From JAJYUU01 sp963822955 (GTDB lineage: Bacteria > Actinomycetota > Actinomycetes > Streptosporangiales > Streptosporangiaceae), in assembly GCA_963822955.1 (NCBI GenBank), contig CAWGJS010000001.1, positions 1,240,001 through 1,304,000 on the forward strand: DNA of 64,000 bases, read 5' to 3'. The notes beneath the pieces were generated by a model. It did no database searches, was not told the origin of the DNA, and was given only the letters and a program-made list of their open reading frames with translations. This document shows, piece by piece, positions 8,443-17,221 of the stretch. A program made the position numbers and the translations under genes. How positions within the stretch are numbered: the first letter of the stretch is position 1; every line of letters begins with the position of its first letter.

Positions 8443-9185
8443 CGTTAGCTCAGTATTCCGGTATCTCCGCAACTCGTGGGTTAGTTGGAAGCGGAGTCTA
8501 CGCCGGGTGAGCCGTTAATAATGGCCAGTTCAATTATTTGGTTAACCGCGCTGTTACCTGCATGTGATCAAATTCATCGCCTCGGGCCTGGGCCGAAGCG
8601 GCCATGGATTGACTACTAGTCTGTAGTTGACGGCTCTGACCTGTTCTTTTGTTAATGAGCGGCTGAGAGAGGACACCAGGCAGCAACCGGTAGCCGCGGA
8701 ACGCGCACGCAGGCCCGAGGAGCGCTTGACGCTGTCACGCAATCTATTGCACAAACCTTCGGATTTATCAGTTGACTTCGCGAGTTCACGCTCGCAGCGG
8801 CAGGAAGCCGTCTCGCTAGGATCCGGTACACGGCTGCCTTCATAGAATTAAACCGAATCGTATTCAGCGCATACTGGGGATTCCGGCTATCCGAGCCGGG
8901 TTAGCAGCCCGCCACTGCTCGGTAGGTGGCTGACGCACGAAGCTGCTGGTCCCGCAGTTGTCCGCGCACGTCCCCTAGGGGTTTACCGTCCCCCGAGGGT
9001 TATTGGTCCCTTCCGGGCCGGGCTGAGCGACCCTAGTCTGCCGCCGGGCGAGGAACTTGCTGATTCTTGCCCCGCCCAAGACCGGCGCCAGGTCTCGGTG
9101 CGCTTCTTCCGTTATTGGAGGACGCTTTGGTCACGCTGCGGATGCTGCGGCATGAGGGCAGTTCTCGAACCCAGGGCTCGACGCC
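8443..9185. other. intergenic region with promoter boxes
   Basis: About 740 bp between the divergent regulator and the anti-sigma gene. The region around 8510-8660 and 8840-8880 is AT-richer. From about 8949 to 9010 the motif GTCCC recurs at 8949, 8970, 8988 and 9006, and two of these form GGG-N6-GTCCC boxes. I find no supported gene. Confidence 0.6.
8979..9010 (+). promoter_or_regulatory. paired GGG-N6-GTCCC boxes upstream of the anti-sigma gene
   Basis: Box 1 (8979-8992) is gggtttaccgtccc and box 2 (8997-9010) is gggttattggtccc; their starts are 18 bp apart. The same arrangement and surrounding bases occur at 10249-10280 upstream of the coiled-coil gene. GGG...CCC 14-mers are typical of NarL/DevR-type regulator sites. 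The binding protein is inferred, the nearby tandem LuxR being the obvious candidate. Confidence 0.55.
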
Positions 9186-9572
9186 ATGACGGGCACCGGC
9201 ATCTGCCGCGAGCTTCAGCTGGACCTAGGGGTTTACGTCCTCGGCGCTATCGGGGCCGCCGACCGCAGTGCCGTCAGGGCTCACCTGGCGTGCTGCGCTA
9301 ATTGCCGGGGTGAGCTCGCCGACCTGGCTGGCCTGCCGGGACTGCTGAGACGGGTCAGCGCCGACGACGCGAATGCCCTCGCCCTGCACCAGGAGGACGG
9401 CTGCAGCGCCGGTCACGAACCGTCGGCGGACCTCAGGCTCCAATTGCTGTTACGCCGCGCCGCGCGGCGTCAGCGGCACCGCATGTGGCCCCGGATGGCA
9501 GCGGCCGCGGGCGTCCGGCTCATCGCGGGCGCGGTAGCCGCGTCCAGGCGGAGCGGCGCTTCGGCGCGATGA
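9186..9572 (+). CDS. short anti-sigma factor (zinc-finger type), possibly truncated
   Basis: 128 residues. The N-terminal domain has the ZAS pattern VRAHLACCANCRGEL (HxxxCxxC) preceded by LGVYVLGAIGAADR, typical of anti-ECF-sigma factors. The C-terminal end (MAAAAGVRLIAGAVAASRR) is a weak hydrophobic segment where the transmembrane helix would start. The periplasmic domain usual in this family (total about 220-260 aa) is absent. No ECF sigma gene is adjacent, which is unusual. It may be a remnant or a cytoplasmic short form. Confidence 0.65.
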   Translation: MTGTGICRELQLDLGVYVLGAIGAADRSAVRAHLACCANCRGELADLAGLPGLLRRVSADDANALALHQEDGCSAGHEPSADLRLQLLLRRAARRQRHRMWPRMAAAAGVRLIAGAVAASRRSGASAR

Positions 9573-9646
9573 ACACCTGCTCAGGCCCCGGAGCTGCGCA
9601 GTAACGAACGTACAAGGTTCCAGGTCATACGAACGGAGACAATGCC

Positions 9647-10201
9647 ATGCGCAACCGATGGTTGGTGGGCCCCGGTCTCGTAGCCGTGACCGTCGTACTC
9701 GCGGCGTGCGGGAGTAACAGCAGCCCGGCAGATCCCGGCACGTCGAATCCAGCCGCGCTCGCGGCCGGCCAGGCCAGTGCAGGCGCCGCCTCGGTCACGA
9801 TCAAGACAATGCGAACGAGCAGGGGAACCGTGCTCGTCAATGCCCATGGACGCACCCTGTACTGGTTCGCCATGGACACTGCCACCAAGTCGAACTGCAG
9901 CGGCTCATGTGCCACGTACTGGCCGCCGGTCATCGGGACGGCAGTTGCCGCGGCTGGCAAAGTGCTGCCGCACGGCTTCGGGACGATCAAGCGGGCGGAC
10001 GGCCAACCGCAGGCAACCTATGACGGTCACCCGCTTTACACGTACACGGGTGACACAGCCTCAGGTCAGGCGAATGGCAACGGTCTCAACGCCTCGGGCG
10101 GGCGCTGGTGGGCGGTTACCCCGTCCGGCACTAAGCTCCGCAAGGCGAAATCTTCGAGCTCCGGCGGCTCCAGCGGCGGCGGCGGCGGAGGCGGTTGGTG
10201 A
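9647..10201 (+). CDS. lipoprotein with YxFxxD repeats
   Basis: 184 residues with a lipoprotein signal: hydrophobic core then lipobox LAAC at about 19-22. The mature part carries LYWFAMD (Y-x-F-x-x-D) with a Cys pair region CSGSCATYWPP, then PLYTYTGD, the signature of the secreted YxFxxD lipoproteins (COG4315). The tail is a Ser/Gly-rich run ending in six or more glycines. Members of this family are cell-surface proteins of unclear role, sometimes found near redox or electron-transfer genes. A ferric-reductase-like gene lies downstream here. Confidence 0.85.
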   Translation: MRNRWLVGPGLVAVTVVLAACGSNSSPADPGTSNPAALAAGQASAGAASVTIKTMRTSRGTVLVNAHGRTLYWFAMDTATKSNCSGSCATYWPPVIGTAVAAAGKVLPHGFGTIKRADGQPQATYDGHPLYTYTGDTASGQANGNGLNASGGRWWAVTPSGTKLRKAKSSSSGGSSGGGGGGGW

Positions 10202-10248
10202 CCCTCGGTCAGCGCCGCGCTGCGCCTGACCCTCGCTAGCCCCCCTAA

Positions 10249-10280
10249 GGGTTTCTCGTCCCCTGGGAGATTTTCGTCCC
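10249..10280 (+). promoter_or_regulatory. paired GGG/GAG-N6-GTCCC boxes, second copy
   Basis: Box 1 (10249-10262) is gggtttctcgtccc and box 2 (10267-10280) is gagattttcgtccc, again 18 bp apart. Over about 40 bp it matches the element at 8971-9010 at roughly three quarters of positions, including a CCCCTARGGG stretch just before box 1. It lies about 115 bp before the start of the coiled-coil gene. Confidence 0.55.
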
Positions 10281-10396
10281 TGTGCGGAAGCTACTTGGAT
10301 GATCTAGCTTGTGGCGGGCGGGGAGTTAGCTCGATCTCCAGCCTCGCGCCGAGATCAACTCCTGGCCTCGGCGCGCTTACTCTCGGAGGCCACGTG

Positions 10397-11311
10397 GTGC
10401 CCAAGCACCGGAGGTCCGAAGAAGAGCCGTCGCTAGCGTCACTTCGTGCGCCTGCGAACACAGCCGAATACTGGCCCGAGGCTGTCGGTTACAGCCCGGT
10501 CGGCGCTCGGGCCGGGCATCCAGGCGCTACCTATCCCCCGCCGGACGGTTACGACGCCGCCGCCGCCGGACCAGGCTGGGCAGCTTCCCCCCAGGGACAC
10601 CCCTGGCAGGAACAGGAATGGGAGGACTGGCGCGATTGGGCGCCGCCGCCCGCGCTGCATCCTGATCATCCGTCGGCCCCTGTACCTCGGGTCCTGTTCC
10701 CGGCTGACCATCCGTCGGGGCCCATGCCGGCCCCTCCCGTACCCGGCCCACCTGACCTGCCACGACGGCGGCCAGCAGGGTCGGCAAGGACCCGGAACGC
10801 GCCACTGCACATTCCCGATTCCGGTTACGACGACGGCAACCGCCGTGAGGCCGGCCCGTTTGGACCCGGCCGGGCCGCCCGGATCGCACAAGATGCGCGG
10901 GATTATGCAGCCGCGACGTGCGAGGCCGCCGAACGCGAGGCAGCGGCGATAACCCGGCAGGCAGCCGACCGCGCCGCGACCATGCGCGAGGCCGCCGAAC
11001 GCCAGGCGGCCGCGATAACCCAGCAGGCAGCCGACCACGCCGCCGCGATACGCGAGGCTGCGGAGCGGGAGGCAGCCGAGCTCAGGGCCCGCCTCGACTC
11101 GATGTCCGGCGAGCTGGGCCGGGTGGCCGCGTACGTCACCGAAAGGCTCACCACCCCGGCGATGCCGATGATCGCTCTGGCGCTGCCGGAAGCCACGCCA
11201 GCTCCCCTCAGCACAAGGCCGGCTCCGCCCGCAGCAACGCCGGCAGAGCGAGCCACCGGGCCAGACTCCCGGCCAGCCGGGCCGGCCGAAGCCGAGGACG
11301 GCGCCGGCTGA
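10397..11311 (+). CDS. Ala-rich coiled-coil protein with Pro-rich N-terminus
   Basis: GTG start at 10397 with GGAGG 7 nt upstream, giving 304 residues (an in-frame TTG at 10295 exists but has no ribosome site). The first 170 residues are Pro/Ser/Gly-rich and probably disordered. Residues about 185-265 form a regular coiled coil with units such as REAAERQAAAITQQAADHAA repeated every 20 residues or so. The C-terminal 60 residues are again Pro/Ala-rich. The architecture recalls DivIVA-like or cytoskeletal actinobacterial proteins, but no family is certain. Followed directly by a small membrane protein. Confidence 0.65.
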   Translation: MPKHRRSEEEPSLASLRAPANTAEYWPEAVGYSPVGARAGHPGATYPPPDGYDAAAAGPGWAASPQGHPWQEQEWEDWRDWAPPPALHPDHPSAPVPRVLFPADHPSGPMPAPPVPGPPDLPRRRPAGSARTRNAPLHIPDSGYDDGNRREAGPFGPGRAARIAQDARDYAAATCEAAEREAAAITRQAADRAATMREAAERQAAAITQQAADHAAAIREAAEREAAELRARLDSMSGELGRVAAYVTERLTTPAMPMIALALPEATPAPLSTRPAPPAATPAERATGPDSRPAGPAEAEDGAG

Positions 11312-11346
11312 AGAAGCCGCAGAAGCCAAGCAGGCAGCTGCAGGCG

Positions 11347-11592
11347 ATGCGCATCGCCCAGATTTCCACCGCGGCGCTGGTCTCATTTGCCCTTGTCTTT
11401 GGTGCCACGGAGATCGGGATACACGGCTTGAAGTTCTTCGTCTTCAGAGAACAAGGACAAGGCCAGTCGACTGATGGCCCAACTGACCAGCAGTTTCTAG
11501 CTCGGCAGGCTGCTGCGGCGCATCACCAGGCACCAAAGGGGCGTCACGCTAAGAAGCCACAGCCTGCCGTCACGAGCACGACAAGGGGATAG
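11347..11592 (+). CDS. small single-pass membrane protein
   Basis: 81 residues. An N-terminal transmembrane helix (ISTAALVSFALVFGATEIGI) is followed by a hydrophilic tail rich in Gln, Ala and Lys. It sits between the coiled-coil protein and the ferric-reductase-like protein, 35 bp after the former and 22 bp before the latter. An operon and a function as an envelope subunit are therefore plausible. The frame is open further upstream but without a good start. No family recognised. Confidence 0.5.
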   Translation: MRIAQISTAALVSFALVFGATEIGIHGLKFFVFREQGQGQSTDGPTDQQFLARQAAAAHHQAPKGRHAKKPQPAVTSTTRG

Positions 11593-11614
11593 CTGCCGAA
11601 AGGGACGCAGCGAG

Positions 11615-12562
11615 ATGACTACTACGAGGGGCTCCGAGAGGGACTTCTACCCTCGCGATGCCCTAGACACTTGGCAAGGGGAAAAGGAGTCGGCGGCTGG
11701 CGACGAGCCGTCGGCGGATACGTACGGCTACCAGCCGCGGCGGGCTAAGCGGGTCGACGAATGGATGGAGGTGGAATTCAAGTTCGGCGGCTCGCGAATC
11801 AAGCGCAAGGCGCTCGCCTTAGTCCTGCTAGGCGGCCCTGCGCTGGTTCCCCTGTTCTTCTGTCTGCCCGCGCTCTTCACGCTGAACTACAACACCTTCT
11901 CGGTCGCGGTGGACGACGTACTGGGGACCGGGGCCGAGCTGAGCCTGTTCCTGTGCCTCCTGATCAGTCCCCTGATGACGCTCACCGGGCAGCGCTGGTT
12001 CTTCCCGCTGCGCCGCTGGTACGGGATCATGATGGCGTGCTGCGGTATCGGCGACGCGATCGCCGCCGGTGCCACCGACACTTTCTCGGGCGGCTTCTTC
12101 GCCAAGCTCACTGAGCACAGTTTCACGCTCGTGGGACTCATCATGGTGATGCTGGTCATCCCGCTCCTGATCACGGGCAACAAGTGGGCGCAGCGCAAGC
12201 TGGGCCGGTACTGGAAACTGCTGCACCGGCTGATCTATGTCATCTGGGGGCTGCTCGCCATCCACCTCATGACGCTGTTCGGGTTTCAGCCGGACGTTCA
12301 GGTTGGCGGCGCTGGTGACGGCGATATCATCTTCCACCAGCGCTTCTACCAGTACTCAGCCTGCAGCATCTTCCTGCTCACTCTCAGGCTGCCGCCGGTA
12401 AAGCGCTGGATCGCCGCTCGCCAGAGCGAAGGCCGGAACTGGCTCGTATTCCTGGCAATCACGCCGATTTTCGCGCTCTTCGTGCTCGGAATGGCGTTCC
12501 TCATTAACGAGGAGATCTTCAAAGGAATCGACATGTTCAACAATGCTCCCAGCGACGAATAG
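11615..12562 (+). CDS. ferric-reductase-like transmembrane protein
   Basis: 315 residues. A hydrophilic N-terminal 65 residues is followed by six hydrophobic segments between about 68 and 305. The pattern fits the ferric reductase/YedZ-MsrQ transmembrane domain: HSFTLVGLIMVMLVIP, then the KxLHRLIYVIWGLLAIHLM segment with two His that would bind heme. The FAD/NAD-binding domain of full ferric reductases is absent, as in MsrQ-type heme proteins. It could pass electrons across the membrane to extracytoplasmic acceptors such as the neighbouring YxFxxD lipoprotein; that link is inference. Confidence 0.75.
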   Translation: MTTTRGSERDFYPRDALDTWQGEKESAAGDEPSADTYGYQPRRAKRVDEWMEVEFKFGGSRIKRKALALVLLGGPALVPLFFCLPALFTLNYNTFSVAVDDVLGTGAELSLFLCLLISPLMTLTGQRWFFPLRRWYGIMMACCGIGDAIAAGATDTFSGGFFAKLTEHSFTLVGLIMVMLVIPLLITGNKWAQRKLGRYWKLLHRLIYVIWGLLAIHLMTLFGFQPDVQVGGAGDGDIIFHQRFYQYSACSIFLLTLRLPPVKRWIAARQSEGRNWLVFLAITPIFALFVLGMAFLINEEIFKGIDMFNNAPSDE

Positions 12563-12596
12563 GCAGTATCGTCATTGCTGCTAGGAGAGGGAATCG

Positions 12597-13193
12597 ATGA
12601 GCGAGACGTACGCCAGACGGCGTCAGGAGCCGACGAGTGCTGGCGGCTTCATGCTCGCGGCTATTTCCCTCCTGGCCGTCATCTTGGTGATCGCGGCCCT
12701 TATCTACGCCACGGGTATCGGCACCCGTCGTAAAGCCTTGCTGGCTGCCGGCGATTGCGCGCCCGTGCCCAGCCTGGTAAAAACCGGCCTGGACTGTGTT
12801 ACCGAGCAGCAGCTGGCAGGCCAGTACACGAAGATCACGACCCCGGCCATTCAGCAGCTCAATGCCGACCTTGCCGCCTATACCGCCAACGAAAGGCACG
12901 ACCTAGCCGCGGCCGAATCGGCCCTGATGGCGCAGGTGACATTGGCGAAAGCATTAAACAAGAGCCTGGCGCGATTTCCGTTCCCGACTGCTGTCCTCCC
13001 TCGAGCCAAGGCCCTCATGCAGGCTATCGATGCCCGTGTCAAGCTGACCACCGAGCAGGCACGGTCGTCGTCACTCACCCAGTTGCGGTCGTTCAACGGC
13101 CGGGTCAGGGTTGCCGGCGCCGCTGTCCAGACCGAAATGAAGCTCGTCCGCAAAGCTCTTGATACACGACCCACGGCGAATCAAGAGCCTTGA
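12597..13193 (+). CDS. membrane-anchored helical protein, unknown function
   Basis: 198 residues with GGAG upstream of the ATG. One N-terminal transmembrane helix (about 17-40) is followed by an extracytoplasmic part of mostly alpha-helical prediction, with two Cys (GDCAPVPSLVKTGLDC) that could form a disulfide. Last gene of the set starting near 9.2 kb; 34 bp after the ferric-reductase-like gene. It overlaps by 13 bp the end of the convergent ABC permease gene. No family recognised. Confidence 0.65.
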   Translation: MSETYARRRQEPTSAGGFMLAAISLLAVILVIAALIYATGIGTRRKALLAAGDCAPVPSLVKTGLDCVTEQQLAGQYTKITTPAIQQLNADLAAYTANERHDLAAAESALMAQVTLAKALNKSLARFPFPTAVLPRAKALMQAIDARVKLTTEQARSSSLTQLRSFNGRVRVAGAAVQTEMKLVRKALDTRPTANQEP

Positions 13194-14419
13194 TTCGCGC
13201 TCGGCGTACTGAGGGACCTGACGCGCTTCATGCCGATGGTCGTCAACAGCTGCCGATGCGGTTGAGTTCCGAGCAGACTCCGCGATCTGAGAGTCGCGAT
13301 GGCGAAGAAGCCCAAGGCGAACATTGCCAGAATTGCGAGCTCATGCCAGATCGTGCCGATCGTGCCATGGCTTGACAGCAAGTTTGTCCAGGCGTCCACT
13401 GCCCAGGCCTGGGGCGTCGCGTGCCCGACAGCCCGCATCGTCGGGGAGACGATCGACAGCGGCCACATGCACCCGCCGAGCATGGCGAAGGTGATGCCTA
13501 TCACCGGCCCGATGGCGCTCGCCTGCTCGGGCGTGCGGAACAGGGTGCCTGCCACCATGCCGGCCCCGGCACCGACGAGGCACCAGAGCAGGATGAGCAG
13601 GAGGGCTGCTGGCGAGTTGCCCCAGGAGACACCGAAGACCGCGGATCCGACCAGCACGATGAGCGCCGACTGCGCCGCCGCTATCAGAATGGCTGTCGCG
13701 GATTCGCCGATGACGATGGTGCTCGGGCGGACGGGTGCGGCTAGGGCGCGCTCGTAGACGCCCAGGCGGCGGCTCTCTACCACTGCCGAACCTCCGGCCA
13801 CGGCCGTCAGGAACACAAAGAGCACGAGTTCGGTAGGAGCGCTGTACTCAAACCCGGGCGGGAGCGTGTTCTGGGTAGCCGCCACGACCTGCGTCGCGAG
13901 GCCCACCTGCGGTGTCTTGTGGCCGAGCGAGATCGCGAGACGGAGGTCGCGCGAGAACCCGCCGCCGTATCGCGAGGCGAACTGCCCTGCCTCGACGCTG
14001 CCGCCGTAAGTGTCGATAACCGAGCTGACCCGGCTGACAGCCGCTTGCTGCGTCGTGTTCGCCTGCTCGGCGACGATCCCGATCGACACTGGCCGGCCGG
14101 AGCGCTCGCCCGCCTGAAGCCCGGTCGGCACCACGACTCCGGCGTTGATCTCCGAGCGGGCGACGGCTTTGTTCAGGGCGCTGACGCTTGGATACGACAC
14201 CGCCGAGATGCCCGCCGTGTGCTCAAGCTCGACCACCAGCTGATGGCTGCTCGTGCTGTGGTCGAGGTCGACAACCCCGACCTTGAACGTGTTAAATCCC
14301 CTGGCCACGGCCCCGACGACGAGTATCAGAACGATCGGCAGCACGAGCGTGAAGAACAGTGCCCGCTTGTCGCGGAGCAGACGGCGGCCTGATGCCTGCG
14401 CGATGGCGAGCGTCTTCAT
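13181..14419 (-). CDS. ABC-2 type transporter permease (second)
   Basis: 412 residues from ATG 14419, which overlaps the stop of the preceding permease gene (ATGA). A transmembrane helix near the N-terminus (FFTLVLPIVLILVVGAVARG) is followed by a large extracytoplasmic domain of about 150 residues. Five to six more helices follow, with the ABC-2 signature region (RRLGVYERALAAPVRPSTIVIGE). This is the architecture of YhfO/Ybh-type drug or lipid exporters. Works with the other permease and the ATPase upstream. Residue conservation gives no substrate. Confidence 0.85.
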   Translation of the reverse strand: MKTLAIAQASGRRLLRDKRALFFTLVLPIVLILVVGAVARGFNTFKVGVVDLDHSTSSHQLVVELEHTAGISAVSYPSVSALNKAVARSEINAGVVVPTGLQAGERSGRPVSIGIVAEQANTTQQAAVSRVSSVIDTYGGSVEAGQFASRYGGGFSRDLRLAISLGHKTPQVGLATQVVAATQNTLPPGFEYSAPTELVLFVFLTAVAGGSAVVESRRLGVYERALAAPVRPSTIVIGESATAILIAAAQSALIVLVGSAVFGVSWGNSPAALLLILLWCLVGAGAGMVAGTLFRTPEQASAIGPVIGITFAMLGGCMWPLSIVSPTMRAVGHATPQAWAVDAWTNLLSSHGTIGTIWHELAILAMFALGFFAIATLRSRSLLGTQPHRQLLTTIGMKRVRSLSTPSANQGS

Positions 14420-15585
14420 GCCCGCACCGCTCTCGGGGCGAGGATGACGGCGACTGCCGCCACGATCGCGCTGAATACCAGGATGCCGAGAACCGGCTCG
14501 GCAATAGTTCCGAAGCCGCCGCCGATGGTTGCGAGGTCTGTGAAGCCGCGCAGGGCCCATCCATTAGGGGTCAGCAGCGCGATGCGCTTCATCGCAGAGG
14601 GCGCCTGGGAGATGAAGAAGAAGTTTCCGCCCAGAATCGACAGGCCGAACACGAGGATCGAGCTGATGCCTTCAGCCTGGCGTTGCGTTTTGGACACCCC
14701 GATCACGAAGGCCGTGAGGCACACGACTGCCAATACCACCGCGGCACCCAGGACTATTGCCGGGAGTGCTGGCCCCCAGTTGGCCCCGAAGGCGGCCGAC
14801 GTGACGACGCCGACGATGAGCAGGCTCAGTCCACCGTAGACGAGGACCGAGAGCGCCTTGCCGGCCAGGATCTCGACTGGTCGCACGGGAGCCGCCCGCA
14901 TACGCTCGACCAGCCCCTGCGACCGCTCGACGAAGAAGCTCCTCGCGACATAAGAGATTGTGAAGAACAGGAAGAACAGCGCCATGCCTGGGCTGTAGTA
15001 GCTGATCACCTTCAGCTCGTGTGCCCCGATGGGACGCTGCACGGCTTGCACTGGGATCTTCAGATGTGCGACCGCCTGCTCGAGGCGGCCGATTCCGCTG
15101 GCTGGGGCGCCTGCGGCCAGTGCCGTGAGTAGGGAGAGACGGTCAGCGTTCACTTGCGCGATGAACGAAGACGCGATCGAGTTCGTGACGTCACCGGCGA
15201 TCGCGTTGTTGCCCGACCTCATCGTCGTGAGAGACACGGGCTTGTCGGCGACCACGGCCGCGGAGAAGCCGACCGGGATCACGAGCGCGGCACCGATCTC
15301 GTTCGCACGGATTTCGGCTCGGGCGGCGTCAACTGACGAGATCTCTCTGGGTGTTACCACCTTGCGAACGCCCGGAGCCTCCAGCGACCCGATGAGGCCC
15401 GCGGCGACGGGTCCTCGGTCGAGGTTGACGACGCCCATCGCGAAGCCGAAGTTCTCGACGCCATGAAACGCGAGGCTCATGAGCGCCGCGATGACGACCG
15501 GTGCAACCACTCCGAGGACGATGGCGGAGCGGTCACGGAAGCGCTGGCGCAGGTCTTTCCTTGCTATGACGAACGCGGCCCGCAC
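14416..15585 (-). CDS. ABC-2 type transporter permease (first)
   Basis: 389 residues. N-terminal helix (IVLGVVAPVVIAALMSLAF), an extracytoplasmic domain, then FFVERSQGLVERMRAAPVRP and five further helices as in ABC-2 exporters. It begins 3 bp from the end of the ATPase gene, so the three genes form one operon transcribed leftward. Two different permeases with one ATPase indicates a heterodimeric membrane part. Probable role: export of an antibiotic, lipid or polymer. Confidence 0.85.
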   Translation of the reverse strand: MRAAFVIARKDLRQRFRDRSAIVLGVVAPVVIAALMSLAFHGVENFGFAMGVVNLDRGPVAAGLIGSLEAPGVRKVVTPREISSVDAARAEIRANEIGAALVIPVGFSAAVVADKPVSLTTMRSGNNAIAGDVTNSIASSFIAQVNADRLSLLTALAAGAPASGIGRLEQAVAHLKIPVQAVQRPIGAHELKVISYYSPGMALFFLFFTISYVARSFFVERSQGLVERMRAAPVRPVEILAGKALSVLVYGGLSLLIVGVVTSAAFGANWGPALPAIVLGAAVVLAVVCLTAFVIGVSKTQRQAEGISSILVFGLSILGGNFFFISQAPSAMKRIALLTPNGWALRGFTDLATIGGGFGTIAEPVLGILVFSAIVAAVAVILAPRAVRA

Positions 15586-15588
15586 AGC

Positions 15589-16536
15589 TCACTCCCTCAA
15601 TGCCGTGCCGGTGAGGTGAAGAAAGACCGCTTCGAGGTCGGGCTCCACGACGTCCACGCTCGTGACACTGACATGTGCCGCCTCGGCTGCCTCAAGAAGA
15701 GCCGGCAGCAGGTGCCGGCCGTCTTCCGCTACCAGGTGAACGGTGTGGTCGGCGACAGCCGCGCTGGTCACCCCAGGTACGCCTCTGGATACCTCAGCCA
15801 GCAATTCCGGGTTGCCTATCGCACTGAGGTCGATGCGATCCTGGGCGCCCAGACGCGAAACGAGCTCGCGCCTCGTCCCCTCGGCGATGAGCCGGCCGTG
15901 GTCGATGATCCCGATCCGCGCGCAGACGCGTTCGGCCTCTTCCATGTAGTGAGTCGTATAGACGACCGCCAGGCCCTGGCGGCCGAGGTCGTGCACCCGC
16001 TCGAGGATGGCGTGGCGGCTCTGGGGATCGACGCCAACCGTCGGCTCGTCGAGGATGAGCAGTTTCGGATGGTTGAGCAGTCCGGCAGCGATGTTGAGGC
16101 GCCTCTTCATGCCGCCCGAGTACGCGTCGAGCCGGTCGTTCCGGCGCTCGGAGAGGTCAGTCAGATTCAGTGCCTCGTCGACTCGCTCCGCCAGAAGCTT
16201 GCCGCTTAGGCCGTACAGCCTGCCGAGGAATTCGAGGTTCTCCCGCGCGGTGAGGTCTGGGTACAGCGCCACCTCCTGCGGCACGTAGCCGATGAAGCTC
16301 TTAACCTCCAGGCTCCCTATGGCCCGGCGGCCCGCGATCACTATGGATCCTGCGTCCGGGGTGAGGAGCCCGCAGATCATCTTCATCGTGGTCGTCTTGC
16401 CGGCACCGTTGGGCCCGAGGAGCCCGTAGACCTCGCCCTCAGCTATGTGGAACCCCACGTCGTCAACGACGAGCCTGCTACCAAAGCTTTTCTTCAGCCC
16501 GGTGCACTCAAGCACAGGGGGCCTATCCGAGCTCAT
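15589..16536 (-). CDS. ABC transporter ATP-binding protein (drug-export type)
   Basis: 315 residues from ATG 16536 (an upstream in-frame extension is low complexity). Walker A is GPNGAGKTTTMKMICGL, the signature motif is YSGGMKRRLNIAAGLL, Walker B is LLILDEPTVGVDP, and the switch is TTHYMEEAERV. The C-terminal extension (about 230-315) is typical of DrrA/CcmA-type exporters. The DE of Walker B and the H-loop are present, so the ATPase should be active. First gene of the exporter operon. Confidence 0.93.
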   Translation of the reverse strand: MSSDRPPVLECTGLKKSFGSRLVVDDVGFHIAEGEVYGLLGPNGAGKTTTMKMICGLLTPDAGSIVIAGRRAIGSLEVKSFIGYVPQEVALYPDLTARENLEFLGRLYGLSGKLLAERVDEALNLTDLSERRNDRLDAYSGGMKRRLNIAAGLLNHPKLLILDEPTVGVDPQSRHAILERVHDLGRQGLAVVYTTHYMEEAERVCARIGIIDHGRLIAEGTRRELVSRLGAQDRIDLSAIGNPELLAEVSRGVPGVTSAAVADHTVHLVAEDGRHLLPALLEAAEAAHVSVTSVDVVEPDLEAVFLHLTGTALRE

Positions 16537-16733
16537 GGGCACACTCTCGTGAGCGCGCGGGTCCGCGGACAGAGACGAAGGTCCTGACGTCGGAGGACCT
16601 GCCGGTTGCGATGCACCTCGTGACGATGGGCAGAAAGCGAGGGACTTCCGGCTCTGCTTCGATCGCGATTCATCGAGCGTCAATGGACTTGCGGCGCCAT
16701 CCGCAGTGTGGCGTTTGCCTTGGAATCGAGGTT

Positions 16734-17183
16734 ATGGCGATGAGCGGGCGGGAGCGGAATCGGCGCCAGTCGCGGGCGGCAAGGCGAGGTGGCAATTTGA
16801 TGTCAATCATCATCAACGCCGTGCTGATATACCTGCTGAACGTACATCCGGGATGGCAGTCAATATCCTTCCTGACTCCCGCCACCGCCCAGGTGATCGG
16901 ATTCGTCACACTCACTCTTGCCGCTGGCATCGCCGCAAACGCCGTGTACTTCGTCGCAGAGCCGCGTTGGCTGCGGGCGATCGGCGACCTGGCTACGCTG
17001 ACGATTACGCTTATCACGATGGCGCGGATCTGGGATGTATTCCCGTTCGCGTTTCACGGGTCTCTGGACTTCTGGTCGGTGATCTGCCGGGTAATCCTGA
17101 TCGTCGGCATAGTCGGCGCAAGTATTGGCGTCCTGTATTCGCTTGGCGTTCTGATCAGGGGGCCAGTGAGAGCCGGTCGATGA
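16734..17183 (+). CDS. four-helix membrane protein, unknown function
   Basis: Start chosen at ATG 16734, giving about 149 residues; the preceding frame is Arg-rich shadow. A basic N-terminus (GRERNRRQSRAARRGG) is followed by four hydrophobic segments (IIINAVLIYLLNV, VIGFVTLTLAAGIAANAVYF, LATLTITLITMARIW, VILIVGIVGASIGVLYSLGV). No family name is certain. Diverges from the exporter operon, so it may share its control region, but a direct role is unproven. Confidence 0.6.
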   Translation: MAMSGRERNRRQSRAARRGGNLMSIIINAVLIYLLNVHPGWQSISFLTPATAQVIGFVTLTLAAGIAANAVYFVAEPRWLRAIGDLATLTITLITMARIWDVFPFAFHGSLDFWSVICRVILIVGIVGASIGVLYSLGVLIRGPVRAGR

Positions 17184-17221
17184 GCGGTGGTCTCGCACAA
17201 CCAGTCTCGCAGCCTGCTTGC

